Source: CAYNFR01 sp964396595
GTDB lineage: Bacteria; Bacteroidota; Bacteroidia; Chitinophagales; Saprospiraceae
DNA: 62,125 nt
Assembly: GCA_964396595.1 (NCBI GenBank)
Contig: CAYNFR010000022.1
Span: 1-62,125 of the forward strand
Direction: 5' to 3'
This document shows positions 34,850-43,478 of this stretch, one piece after another. Below the pieces are notes generated by a model. That model was not told where the DNA came from and did no database searches. It saw only the letters and a program-made list of their open reading frames with translations. Position 1 is the first letter of the stretch; each line of letters starts with the position of its first letter. The translations under genes were made by a program, and so were the position numbers.

Positions 34850-34883
34850 AGTACCTTGTCCTTAACGATAAGGACAAGGTACT
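34850..34883 (+). promoter_or_regulatory. Strong intercistronic hairpin after nosZ
   Basis: AGTACCTTGTCCTT (34850 to 34863) and AAGGACAAGGTACT (34870 to 34883) are a perfect 14-bp inverted repeat with an AACGAT loop. No T tract follows. It sits 19 bp after nosZ and 25 bp before the next gene, a position typical of mRNA-stabilising or partial-termination hairpins. Confidence 0.75.
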
Positions 34884-34907
34884 CACACTTGCTTTAAAAT
34901 TATTGAC

Positions 34908-35516
34908 ATGCAATTACTACCAGTCTTATCAAGATTAATGATATTGATAGGAGCCTTATCCCTGATTGCCCTATTTTATGTGCCTTTTTGGCAAATATTA
35001 ATGTGGGCACCACAATATCCCGAGTGGCTCACCATGAAAATATGGATAAACACCATTACAGGGGATATAGCGATAATCAATGGCCTCAATCACTATATCG
35101 GTATGAAGCATATTAAGGTAGAAATGTTTAAAGAATTTATTTACATGCCCTATATCGTTATTGCCCTGATAATTACTGGTGCTATGGTAGCGATCTGGGG
35201 CAGAACAATCGGAGCGTGGATTTATCTATCAATATTAATCTTGATCGGGGTCGCAGGATTGATAGATTTTTATATGTGGGGATATGATTACGGTCATAAT
35301 CTCGATCCGACTGCTGCTATAAAAGTTCCCGATATGGCATACCAACCCCCGCTGATCGGCAGCAAAGAATTATTAAATTTTATCGCCTACTCAGCACCGG
35401 ATATCGGTGGCTGGATACTTGTCGCCACAGGAATATTGGTTATACTGGCTCTCGTTATCAAGTACAAATCGGAATATTTAATCGCCAAAATACCTATACT
35501 AAAGAAGTGCTTTTAA
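34908..35516 (+). CDS. nos-cluster integral membrane protein, unknown function
   Basis: The 202-residue product has about five membrane helices. The second loop contains NGLNHYIGMKHIKVEMFKEF, with two histidines, and later FYMWGYDYGHNLDPTAAIKV, with a histidine and acidic residues on the likely periplasmic side; these could bind a metal. A protein of this kind sits between nosZ and nosL in many Bacteroidota clusters, but I know no assigned function. A help in copper or electron supply is a reasonable guess only. It overlaps the extended reading frame of nosL. Confidence 0.7.
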   Translation: MQLLPVLSRLMILIGALSLIALFYVPFWQILMWAPQYPEWLTMKIWINTITGDIAIINGLNHYIGMKHIKVEMFKEFIYMPYIVIALIITGAMVAIWGRTIGAWIYLSILILIGVAGLIDFYMWGYDYGHNLDPTAAIKVPDMAYQPPLIGSKELLNFIAYSAPDIGGWILVATGILVILALVIKYKSEYLIAKIPILKKCF

Positions 35517-35533
35517 AGTTAAAAATACCCTCT

Positions 35534-35980
35534 ATGAAAAATAGCATCTACCTACGCTTCACCATGATTTTGATTAGCCTATTGATTTCTTGCAATTCAG
35601 AGATTGAACCGATAAATTTCGGTAAGGACAGCTGTCATTTTTGCAAAATGACCATTATGGACCCAAAGTTTGGTGCAGAAATGATTACGAGCAAAGGAAA
35701 GATCTATAAATTTGATGACGTTAATTGTATGATTAACCATCTGCATAAAACCGGAACTCCGCATTCGGAATTCCGAGGTTTCTATATTCTTGATTGGTTG
35801 AACCCCGCCACATTAATCGATGCCACAAAAGCGCAATACATTTATTCTGACGGACTTAAAACACCGATGGCATCTTATCTTGCGGCTACCCTGCGTACAT
35901 CAGATGCAGACTCACTACAATCTCTGTGGAAAGGATCTAGAATGACATGGAATGAAATTCTACAATTTCATGATAATTAA
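35534..35980 (+). CDS. nosL: Copper chaperone lipoprotein NosL
   Basis: The 148-residue product, read from the ATG at 35534, has a lipoprotein signal (LISC, C20) and the NosL copper motif CHFCKM (C34, C37, M39), followed by FGAEMITSKGKIYKFDDVNCM. NosL binds Cu(I) and supplies copper for NosZ metal-centre assembly. A GTG nine codons upstream would lengthen the frame and overlap the previous gene, but the ATG start gives a normal lipoprotein signal. It is followed 5 bp later by nosD. Confidence 0.93.
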   Translation: MKNSIYLRFTMILISLLISCNSEIEPINFGKDSCHFCKMTIMDPKFGAEMITSKGKIYKFDDVNCMINHLHKTGTPHSEFRGFYILDWLNPATLIDATKAQYIYSDGLKTPMASYLAATLRTSDADSLQSLWKGSRMTWNEILQFHDN

Positions 35981-35985
35981 AATAA

Positions 35986-37263
35986 GTGATTGTGATAATA
36001 ATATGGCTAGTGGCTTTTACTTACATGCATAATCTACAACCGGTAATTATAGCAGAGCATTCATGTGCAAATGTATTCATCGTAAGCACTACAAAATCTC
36101 TCCGCGATGTAGTCAATTCCGCCAATGAAGGTGATACGATAATAGTCTCTCCAGGTGTCTATAAAACCGGTAATATCATAATTAAACAACCCCTTGTTAT
36201 TAAGGGTCTGGATTATCCCATAATAGATGGTGAGTACCTACATGAAATATTTACAGTTACCTCATCTCATGTAACTATCGAGGGTCTCAAATTTATTCAG
36301 ACCGGTAAATCATCAATGGAAGACAAAGCAGCTATTAAATGCCTAGACGCTCACCATATCACTATAAGAAACAATATACTAGAGAATACATTCTTTGGTA
36401 TTCATTTATCCAATACAAACTATGCACGTATCGAGTGTAACCTCTTACACTCTTCTTCACAACATGAATATGAACTCGGAAATGGTATTCATTTATGGAA
36501 ATGCAAAAACGCTCTAGTTCAGGGTAATAATATTAGCGGTCACCGTGATGGAATATATCTTGAATTTGCCACAAACTCTATCATACTAGATAATTTTAGC
36601 AATAAAAACATTCGCTATGGACTGCATTTTATGTTTTCACATGACAACAGTTATATGTATAATCAATTTTCAAATAATGGCGCCGGAGTAGCTGTTATGT
36701 ACACTACGAATGTTTCTATGATGCACAATAAATTTGATAACAACTGGGGCTCATCTTCATACGGTATCTTGCTAAAAGATATTAGAGATAGTCATGTGCA
36801 ATACAATGAATTTTACTCCAATACTACTGGTATCTATATGGAAGGCACCAGCAGAATAAATTTTAAAGACAATCTGTTCAGAAATAATGGATACGCCGTT
36901 AAATTGATGGCCAGTTGTGATGATAATACTTTTAGCGGTAACTCTTTTGTGTTAAATACATTTGATATATCGACAAATGGAATGGCCGTTTATAATAATA
37001 TTGACGGTAATTATTGGGACAAATATCAAGGTTATGATCTTGATCGAGATGGCGTAGGCGATATACCATACCATCCCATAAGTTTGTATTCGATGATCGT
37101 GGAGCAAGTACCATCAGCTGTCATGCTATGGCGAAGCTTTTTAGTATTTCTATTGGACAAGGCTGAGAAGGCCATACCTTTAGTGACACCGGAAAATTTG
37201 AAAGATAACAAACCACAAATGAAGAGAGATGATTTCAACCGACAGACTAACAAAACATTATAA
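35986..37263 (+). CDS. nosD: Periplasmic copper-maturation protein NosD
   Basis: The 425-residue product has a short signal segment and then a right-handed beta-helix of CASH-type repeats, seen as a run of NNI/NNxF units such as HHITIRNNILENTFFGIHLS, NALVQGNNISGHRDGIYLEF and NYARIECNLL. The GNYWDKYQGYDLDRDGVGDIPYHP segment near the end is typical of NosD. NosD works with the ABC transporter NosFY to build the CuZ centre of NosZ, probably by supplying sulfur. The start is GTG; a second GTG lies two codons later. The gene is very AT-rich. Confidence 0.93.
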   Translation: MIVIIIWLVAFTYMHNLQPVIIAEHSCANVFIVSTTKSLRDVVNSANEGDTIIVSPGVYKTGNIIIKQPLVIKGLDYPIIDGEYLHEIFTVTSSHVTIEGLKFIQTGKSSMEDKAAIKCLDAHHITIRNNILENTFFGIHLSNTNYARIECNLLHSSSQHEYELGNGIHLWKCKNALVQGNNISGHRDGIYLEFATNSIILDNFSNKNIRYGLHFMFSHDNSYMYNQFSNNGAGVAVMYTTNVSMMHNKFDNNWGSSSYGILLKDIRDSHVQYNEFYSNTTGIYMEGTSRINFKDNLFRNNGYAVKLMASCDDNTFSGNSFVLNTFDISTNGMAVYNNIDGNYWDKYQGYDLDRDGVGDIPYHPISLYSMIVEQVPSAVMLWRSFLVFLLDKAEKAIPLVTPENLKDNKPQMKRDDFNRQTNKTL

Positions 37264-37945
37264 GTCTACCGTAGCTCTGAGCGATATATCTATAAATTTT
37301 CAACAAGGGCATGTCTATGCCCTCATTGGCCCGAATGGATCTGGTAAAACAACATTAATCAAATCCATATTGGGCTTAGTTGCACCGACATCTGGTAAAA
37401 TACTGATCGAACAAGATAATATTGCAGGACAATGGAAGTATCGGGAAAAAATAGGCTATATTCCTCAAATTGGAAAATATCCAGATAATCTGAGCATCAA
37501 TCAATTATTTGATATGATGAAGGATATACGATCAGATTCGTCTACAATTGATGAAACCCTATATTCAAAATATAAACTCAATGACATTGGATACAAACGC
37601 ATGCATACCCTCTCGGGCGGTACGGTACAAAAAGTAAGCGCCTCACTAGCCTTTTTATTTAGCCCTTCGATCATTATTCTTGATGAGCCTACTGCAGGAT
37701 TAGACCCGGTAGCCTCAGAAATGTTGAAGGAAAAAATCCTTGAAGAAAAACAAAAAGGAAAATTAATAATTATCACTTCACACATCATGAATGATCTGGA
37801 CGAATTGGCGACTGATCTGGTATATTTACTCGAAGGAAAATTAATTTATCAGAACACTTTATTAGACCTCAAGGTTCAAACATCTGAAGAGCGCCTCGGC
37901 AAAGCTGTATTTAAAATGCTAACTCAATTAAATTACGAAGTGTGA
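37229..37945 (+). CDS. nosF: ABC transporter ATP-binding protein NosF
   Basis: The 238-residue product has Walker A GPNGSGKT (about 34 to 41), the signature LSGGTVQKV, Walker B IIILDEPTAGLDP and an H-loop ITSHIM. It is the ATPase of the NosDFY complex. The ATG overlaps the end of nosD by 35 bp and its stop overlaps the GTG of nosY, so the three are tightly coupled. The signature motif has T in place of the more usual Q (LSGGT), as seen in some NosF/drug-type ATPases. Confidence 0.95.
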   Translation: MISTDRLTKHYKSTVALSDISINFQQGHVYALIGPNGSGKTTLIKSILGLVAPTSGKILIEQDNIAGQWKYREKIGYIPQIGKYPDNLSINQLFDMMKDIRSDSSTIDETLYSKYKLNDIGYKRMHTLSGGTVQKVSASLAFLFSPSIIILDEPTAGLDPVASEMLKEKILEEKQKGKLIIITSHIMNDLDELATDLVYLLEGKLIYQNTLLDLKVQTSEERLGKAVFKMLTQLNYEV

Positions 37946-38709
37946 TCAGAATTCTAAAATATATTCTTTACGATATGCTCAGGACCAGGTTTATCTTGTT
38001 CTACTTATCATTTCTATTGATCAGCACCTTCTCGATGTTTCAACTTGAGGGAGATCCAGACAAAGTAGCATTTAGTCTCTTAAACATACTACTGATCGTT
38101 GTACCTCTCTTTAGCGTTACTTTTACTACAATCCACTTTTACAATTCTTATGAATTTATGAAGCTCATGTTAGCTCAGCCGATCAACAGAATAAATGTTT
38201 TCTTAGGACAATATGCCGGAGTAGCCTTATCCCTCGTGCTCGCTTATCTCATAGGAGTAGGTCTACCCTTAGTGATATACGGCATGGGAAAAACAGGTGG
38301 TACGATTATGTACTCAGGAGTACTGCTAACTTTGACATTTACATCTTTTGCCTTCTTGGTTTCTGTGATTAATCAAGATAAGGCAAAAGCTATAGGGGTG
38401 GCTCTATTATTGTGGTTTTATTTTTCCTTAATTTACGATGCTTTTATACTATACTTGGTCTACAATTTCAGTGATTACCCACTAGAAAAACCAATATTGG
38501 CTCTCATATCTTTAAATCCTATTGATTTAGCTAGGGTCTTAATGCTGTTAAAGTTAGACCTATCTGCTCTAATGGGGTATACCGGTGCCTTTTATAAAAA
38601 TTTCTTTGGCAGTAGTCTCGGCAGATCATTTTCAACATTTGTATTACTCATTTGGATAATCTTACCGCTTTATGCCTCTATTCGCATATTTCGTAAAAAA
38701 GATTTTTAA
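37942..38709 (+). CDS. nosY: ABC transporter permease NosY
   Basis: The 255-residue product has about six membrane helices and the NosY-type N-terminus ILKYILYDMLRTRFILFY, with MLAQPINRINVFLGQYAG, a common segment of ABC-2-type permeases. It completes NosDFY. The GTG start overlaps the nosF stop (GTGA), so translation depends on nosF. It is the last recognised nos gene; no nosR, nosX or separate norB is seen. Confidence 0.93.
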   Translation: MIRILKYILYDMLRTRFILFYLSFLLISTFSMFQLEGDPDKVAFSLLNILLIVVPLFSVTFTTIHFYNSYEFMKLMLAQPINRINVFLGQYAGVALSLVLAYLIGVGLPLVIYGMGKTGGTIMYSGVLLTLTFTSFAFLVSVINQDKAKAIGVALLLWFYFSLIYDAFILYLVYNFSDYPLEKPILALISLNPIDLARVLMLLKLDLSALMGYTGAFYKNFFGSSLGRSFSTFVLLIWIILPLYASIRIFRKKDF

Positions 38710-39051
38710 ACCAGACCTATTTCAAAAATAACCTGAGAAGATGAATCTTATTACGCTACCATGATCTATGCGAATTTTGGCATTATTTCAGCTTGTTTTA
38801 ATTATTATATCCATTTTGTGAATCTGTGATTAAATGTGGAATCGCAGCATTGTGGAATTGTTTTCTTATTCCTTTCTCATCACTAACAGTTATCCAAACA
38901 GATACTCTGATCAGACTAAAGCCATTAACATAATTACCGGATCGCTTGAACAACTTCGCATAACATACTTCCGGATTAAGCCCTATTTTTTCATTTCGCT
39001 CCTTTTAAATCGCTGTATTGTCTTATCTTACCAGATCAAAAACTAGACTTT
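38710..39051. other. Intergenic region after nosY
   Basis: About 340 bp. A 70-codon frame at 38834 to 39046 has no recognisable domain and I do not call it. No clear terminator follows nosY. The promoter of the following isomerase-like gene must be here, but no perfect TAnnTTTG box was noticed. Confidence 0.5.
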
Positions 39052-39906
39052 ATGAGAATGTTCGTATTGCTCCCTTTTATCCTAGGAGCGTTAACATGCG
39101 CACCTGCTAAAAAAGCTACTATATTCAGCCCCCTTTTCACAGATGAAATCGGTGTACAAGCTTATTCTTTTAGAAGCTATTTTCCGAAAGACATGATCGG
39201 TACATTGGACAAGATTCAGCACATGGGCATTACCCTGATCGAAGGAGATGGCGGCCGTATCCCGCCGGAAGAATTTAGAAAACTATGTGCCGACAGAGGG
39301 ATTCGTATTCCTTCAACCGGTGCCTCATTTCAAGATTTAAAAGAAGATCCTATTAGCTTAGTGGATAAAGCTAAAGCACTAGGCGCGACTTATGTGATGT
39401 GTGCATGGATACCTCATGAAGGAGCCTTTAGTAAAAAAGATGCCGATCATGCGATAGAAGTTTTTAATAATGCAGGCAAAGTTTTGCGCGATAACGGAAT
39501 TACATTCGTTTATCATCCCCACGGTTATGAGTTTCATCTTTTTGAAGAAGTACCGTTACTCGATTATATCATCCATAACACCGACGAGCGGTATGTGGCG
39601 TACGAGATGGATATATTCTGGATACATTTTGGTGGTGGTGATCCGATGACTTACTTAAATAAATACCCTACGAGATGGAAACTCATGCACATGAAAGACA
39701 TGAAAATCGGCACACCCAAAAATCTAACAGGCGGCACAGATGTAGAAAATAATGTGCCCCTAGGTCAAGGTGAGCTGGATATGCCAGCTATCATACGGGC
39801 AGCAAAAAAGGTCGGTGTGGAATATTTTTTCATCGAAGACGAAAGTTCTTCCGTTATGAGCCAAGTGCCGGAAAGTATTGCATACTTAAGAGGATTAAAG
39901 GAATAA
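39052..39906 (+). CDS. Sugar phosphate isomerase/epimerase family (AP2Ec) protein
   Basis: The 284-residue product is a xylose-isomerase-like TIM barrel: IGVQAYSFRSYFP, MGITLIEGDGGRI, the metal-side YHPHGYEFHLF and MDIFWIHFGGGDPM, then WKLMHMKDMKIG and FFIEDES. A short N-terminal hydrophobic segment (MFVLLPFILGALTCAPA) suggests an exported lipoprotein with C17, as for several Bacteroidota members of the family. The substrate is unknown, probably a sugar or inositol derivative. It stands alone after the nos cluster. Confidence 0.85.
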   Translation: MRMFVLLPFILGALTCAPAKKATIFSPLFTDEIGVQAYSFRSYFPKDMIGTLDKIQHMGITLIEGDGGRIPPEEFRKLCADRGIRIPSTGASFQDLKEDPISLVDKAKALGATYVMCAWIPHEGAFSKKDADHAIEVFNNAGKVLRDNGITFVYHPHGYEFHLFEEVPLLDYIIHNTDERYVAYEMDIFWIHFGGGDPMTYLNKYPTRWKLMHMKDMKIGTPKNLTGGTDVENNVPLGQGELDMPAIIRAAKKVGVEYFFIEDESSSVMSQVPESIAYLRGLKE

Positions 39907-39924
39907 ACTCGAAAAGATTATTGT

Positions 39925-40779
39925 TTACATCACATCATTCTTCCTCCCTATCGGCAACTTCCGACGGATAAAATCTCTATTGTAGTAAACAAGAAACAGC
40001 AATATTATAAATGGCCATATCTCTATAAAAGCCAAAGTGACATTCACAAGGCTTTTCCACCCTCTCTGAAAAGATTTTATTGTACGATCAATAAAGGTCG
40101 GCTGCTTCACAAGATGCGGAGCGTCCTTTTCTGAAATATGAATGGTCAGCGTGGATAAACTTACCCTGTCATTAAGATACTTAAGTCGGCCTTTAGTGGC
40201 ATCAATCTCTTCTTCCAGATTACGAATTTTCTCTTGAATGTCTAGAATATCTTTGACTGATTTAGCCGAGTTGAGAATATTGCGATACTGCTTGATATAA
40301 GCTAGTTTGTTTTCTAGGCGAATATTTAAGTCTACAAACTCTTGGGTGACATTGTCTGCACTCAGATTCTTGGAGCTAAGACCCGAGATTCCATTTTCCA
40401 GCATACTTATCAATTGTTCAAACTTAGTCCCGGGTAGACGAATGATCAGATAATAGGATTTATGATTCTGGTAAGCGTTAAACTGCTCTTGCTCGTAGTA
40501 AGCGTCAAAGACCCGAATGATAGAATCTATGCGCGACTTGGCATTTTCGAGATTCGGCACTTCAAAGTTGATCGAGCCATTTTTAATGATTTTTTCTTCA
40601 GCCTGGGTGTTCTCTTCGACAACGGGAGGCATGGGCGGTTCTGCAGTTCGTGGAGCGGCTATTGCTTCTTCCATTCTATCATAATGTACTGCGACCAAAT
40701 CTCTATCGGAGACGTCACCACCCACATTGGGCTGACAAGCCTTTACCAAAATCATTATTATGCAAGCAATAGTTCTCAT
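39925..40779 (-). CDS. DUF4349 domain lipoprotein
   Basis: The 284-residue product has a lipoprotein signal (LVKAC, C15), a proline/acidic-rich linker, then the DUF4349 domain: KIIKNGSINFEVPNLENA, SYYLIIRLPGTKFEQLI, NVTQEFVDLNIRLENKLA with a coiled coil, and LKYLNDRVSLSTLTIHI. A membrane helix near the C-terminus (WPFIILLFLVYYNR) is followed by a basic tail. Such proteins are widespread, envelope-located and of unknown function. It is convergent with the isomerase-like gene, 18 bp apart. Confidence 0.9.
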   Translation of the reverse strand: MRTIACIIMILVKACQPNVGGDVSDRDLVAVHYDRMEEAIAAPRTAEPPMPPVVEENTQAEEKIIKNGSINFEVPNLENAKSRIDSIIRVFDAYYEQEQFNAYQNHKSYYLIIRLPGTKFEQLISMLENGISGLSSKNLSADNVTQEFVDLNIRLENKLAYIKQYRNILNSAKSVKDILDIQEKIRNLEEEIDATKGRLKYLNDRVSLSTLTIHISEKDAPHLVKQPTFIDRTIKSFQRGWKSLVNVTLAFIEIWPFIILLFLVYYNRDFIRRKLPIGRKNDVM

Positions 40780-40923
40780 AGCGCGTTTATATTAAAGATG
40801 CATTTTCTTGCTTAAACGCACAATTATCTCATAATTTTATCAGAAGATTAGACTTGACATTTACGGCTTTGAAATATCATGATAAGTATATCAGTTCGCG
40901 CAATATAACTAATCAAGCTTTAT

Positions 40924-42120
40924 CTAATTATTAGCTAACACCACATCCATTGCGCGTCGAATATTGGCGCAAGCCATTATAATCTCTTCTTTACTGATCA
41001 CCAGTGGTGGTGCTATCCTGAAGCTGCGATCATTAAACAGAAAATAGTCTATCATTACTCCTTGCTTTAACGACTCTTGCACTATAGGGCCGACATACTT
41101 AGGATCTATAAGTTCGACAGCCATCATCAGTCCACTGCTGCGAATCTCTTTGACCAGCGGATGAACCAATGCTTCTCTTAAAAATATTTCCTTTTCATAG
41201 ACGAGCGAGATATAATCCTGAGAAAGTAGTATATCCAGCGCTGCTTCCGCTGCTGCACAACATACCGGGTGACCACCAAATGTCGTGATATGCCCGAGCA
41301 TCGGATTCTTGACAAGACAGGACATAATCAGTCGGCTACTGACCACGCCCGCCAAAGGCATACCGCCCCCCATTGCCTTTCCTATCAGGACGACATCAGG
41401 CTTGACATTATACTTCTGATGGGCAAATAATTGGCCCGTCCGACCAAAACCCGTTTGTATCTCGTCTAGGATAAAAAGTGCACCTACTTCACGACAACGA
41501 GACTGGAGGGCTTTCAGATAGTCGTCCATCGGACAGATAATACCCGCCTCGGCCTGCACCGCTTCGCATATCACAGCAGCTGTATCCTTTGTGATCTGCT
41601 CCAGATCTGCCAGAGAATTAAAATCTATATGCTTGATGCCGGGAACTAATGGCATGAATGGCAGCTTATAATCAAGGTCGCTACGCAGACTTTCAGCACC
41701 ATGCGTCGAGCCATGATAAGCATGACGACAAGCGACGATTTCAGCACGTCCTGTATATCTTTTTGCCAGCTTCATAGCTAGTTCGACTGCCTCGGTACCG
41801 CTCATAAGATAATAAAGCGATTCATAATGTGCTCCCATTACCCTTGTGAGCTGTTCTGCATATCTTACCTGGGGAGCTTGCACATGTTCACCATATACCA
41901 TCGTATGCATATAGGCTGCGGATTGGGATTGGACAGCCTGCACTATTGCATGATTGCCATGCCCTAGTGAACTGACGGATATACCTGAGTTAAAATCTAT
42001 ATATCTATCACCTTGAGCATCATAAAGATACACCCCCTCTGCTCTGACCACGTCCAACATCATAGGCAATTCACTGGTCTGCGCCACATGCTGCAAGAAT
42101 AAAGATCTTAAATTCATCAT
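40924..42120 (-). CDS. Class III aminotransferase (acetylornithine/ornithine type)
   Basis: The 398-residue PLP enzyme shows SGTEAVELAMKLAKRYTG, HAYHGSTHGAESL, LFILDEIQTGFGRTG and the Schiff-base lysine K248 in VLIGKAMGGGMPLAG, with PVCCAAA near HITTFGGH. This pattern is shared by acetylornithine, ornithine and 4-aminobutyrate aminotransferases; the amino donor cannot be settled. There are no arginine-biosynthesis genes beside it. The ATG at 42120 is one codon before another ATG. Confidence 0.9.
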   Translation of the reverse strand: MMNLRSLFLQHVAQTSELPMMLDVVRAEGVYLYDAQGDRYIDFNSGISVSSLGHGNHAIVQAVQSQSAAYMHTMVYGEHVQAPQVRYAEQLTRVMGAHYESLYYLMSGTEAVELAMKLAKRYTGRAEIVACRHAYHGSTHGAESLRSDLDYKLPFMPLVPGIKHIDFNSLADLEQITKDTAAVICEAVQAEAGIICPMDDYLKALQSRCREVGALFILDEIQTGFGRTGQLFAHQKYNVKPDVVLIGKAMGGGMPLAGVVSSRLIMSCLVKNPMLGHITTFGGHPVCCAAAEAALDILLSQDYISLVYEKEIFLREALVHPLVKEIRSSGLMMAVELIDPKYVGPIVQESLKQGVMIDYFLFNDRSFRIAPPLVISKEEIIMACANIRRAMDVVLANN

Positions 42121-42287
42121 CTTAAGACAAAATTAACCCCTTTAATAGGGCATGAGCATGCTTTTTGGTCGGATTTTACGTACAAACTATAAACAAGTGC
42201 TATATTTTTGTAAGATCTTATTACAAGACATCTTGTCTATGAAAACTTGTGCGACAAGAATTACATCACCTTAAGGATATCATTACC

Positions 42288-43463
42288 ATGTATACATCTA
42301 TTTCTACCTTAGTTCTGAGCATTTTAATGACGCTTAGTTTAAGCACCCGTGCGCAGGGAATCGAGTTTTTCAGCGGTAGCTGGGAAGAAGCTAAAGCATT
42401 GGCAAAGAAAGAGGGTAAGCCAATATTCGTAGATGCCTATGCCGAGTGGTGCGGCCCTTGTAAACGAATGGCAGCACAGGTGTTTACATTGCCCGAAGTA
42501 GGGGAGTATTACAATGCGCATTTCATTAATATGAAGATAGACATGGAGAAAGGAATGGGTCTGGAGTTTGGCCGCACTTATCCTGTACGCGCTTACCCTA
42601 CCTTGATGTATATAGACGATAAGGGGGAGGTTATAAAGAAAGTAGTCGGAGCTAAGCAAGGCCCCGATTTTCTTAAACTCGGACAAGAAGTAATGGCGGG
42701 ATTTGACACAAGCCTGGATCTTGCAAAAGCATATGAAGAAGGTGACAGATCTTATGAATTAGTACTAGAGTATATCAAAGCGTTGAACAAGTCTAAGAAG
42801 CCAAGCCTTAAGATTTCCAATGATTTTTTAAGAAACAACCCGGATCTTACAGAAGAGCAGAGAGCCGTTTTTCTATTTGAAGCGATGACTAATGCAGACT
42901 CCAGGATGTTTGACATGTTCATAAAGAATAGGGCTATAATAGAGGCGAAGATGGGAAAAACAGCCGTAGAAGAACGCATCGAAGCAGCATGTAAGCGTAC
43001 ACTTGATACAGCGGTAGAATTTGAGTCGCATGATCTACTCAAAGAAGCGCAGAACAAGATCATAACCAATCTAGGAAAAAACGGTAGATCAATAGCGGCT
43101 GAAGCCGAATATAACTTTGCCAAGGCGACTGTGGATATCCCTAGAATGATGTCTATAGTGAATGACCTTGCGGCCAATTATTATCGACAGGATGCACAGA
43201 TGCTTCACGAATTATGTGTGGAAATCAAGCACTACACCAAAGTGGACTCCAGAATGTACGCATCACTCGAAGAGGTAAGCAAACTACTTGCAGAGAATAC
43301 CGCCCTACCGGAACACTATATCATGCTCGCAGAAGCTCAACAAGCACAGAACAAAACAAAAGCGGCAGCGAAGACTGCCGAAAAAGCGCTAAAGCTAGCT
43401 AAGCAACAAAATCTTGACTCTGACGAAATTGAAAAATATCTAGCTGCGTTAAAGAAACTATAG
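42288..43463 (+). CDS. Thioredoxin-fold protein with C-terminal helical domain (copy 1)
   Basis: The product, 391 residues from the ATG at 42288, has a signal peptide (MYTSISTLVLSILMTLSLST), a thioredoxin-like domain with WCGPC (CGPC at 55 to 58) and AYPTLMYID with the cis-proline, and a long alpha-helical, repeat-like C-terminal part (about 160 to 391). A GTG or TTG 13 codons upstream would give a longer frame with a non-hydrophobic head, so the inner ATG is preferred. It is probably a periplasmic disulfide reductase or chaperone. A paralogue follows 15 bp later. Confidence 0.88.
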   Translation: MYTSISTLVLSILMTLSLSTRAQGIEFFSGSWEEAKALAKKEGKPIFVDAYAEWCGPCKRMAAQVFTLPEVGEYYNAHFINMKIDMEKGMGLEFGRTYPVRAYPTLMYIDDKGEVIKKVVGAKQGPDFLKLGQEVMAGFDTSLDLAKAYEEGDRSYELVLEYIKALNKSKKPSLKISNDFLRNNPDLTEEQRAVFLFEAMTNADSRMFDMFIKNRAIIEAKMGKTAVEERIEAACKRTLDTAVEFESHDLLKEAQNKIITNLGKNGRSIAAEAEYNFAKATVDIPRMMSIVNDLAANYYRQDAQMLHELCVEIKHYTKVDSRMYASLEEVSKLLAENTALPEHYIMLAEAQQAQNKTKAAAKTAEKALKLAKQQNLDSDEIEKYLAALKKL

Positions 43464-43478
43464 ACAGCCATTCCCCTA

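Noticed and set aside
38834..39046. 70-codon frame after nosY
   Set aside because: No recognisable motif; low-quality composition and no support from neighbours.
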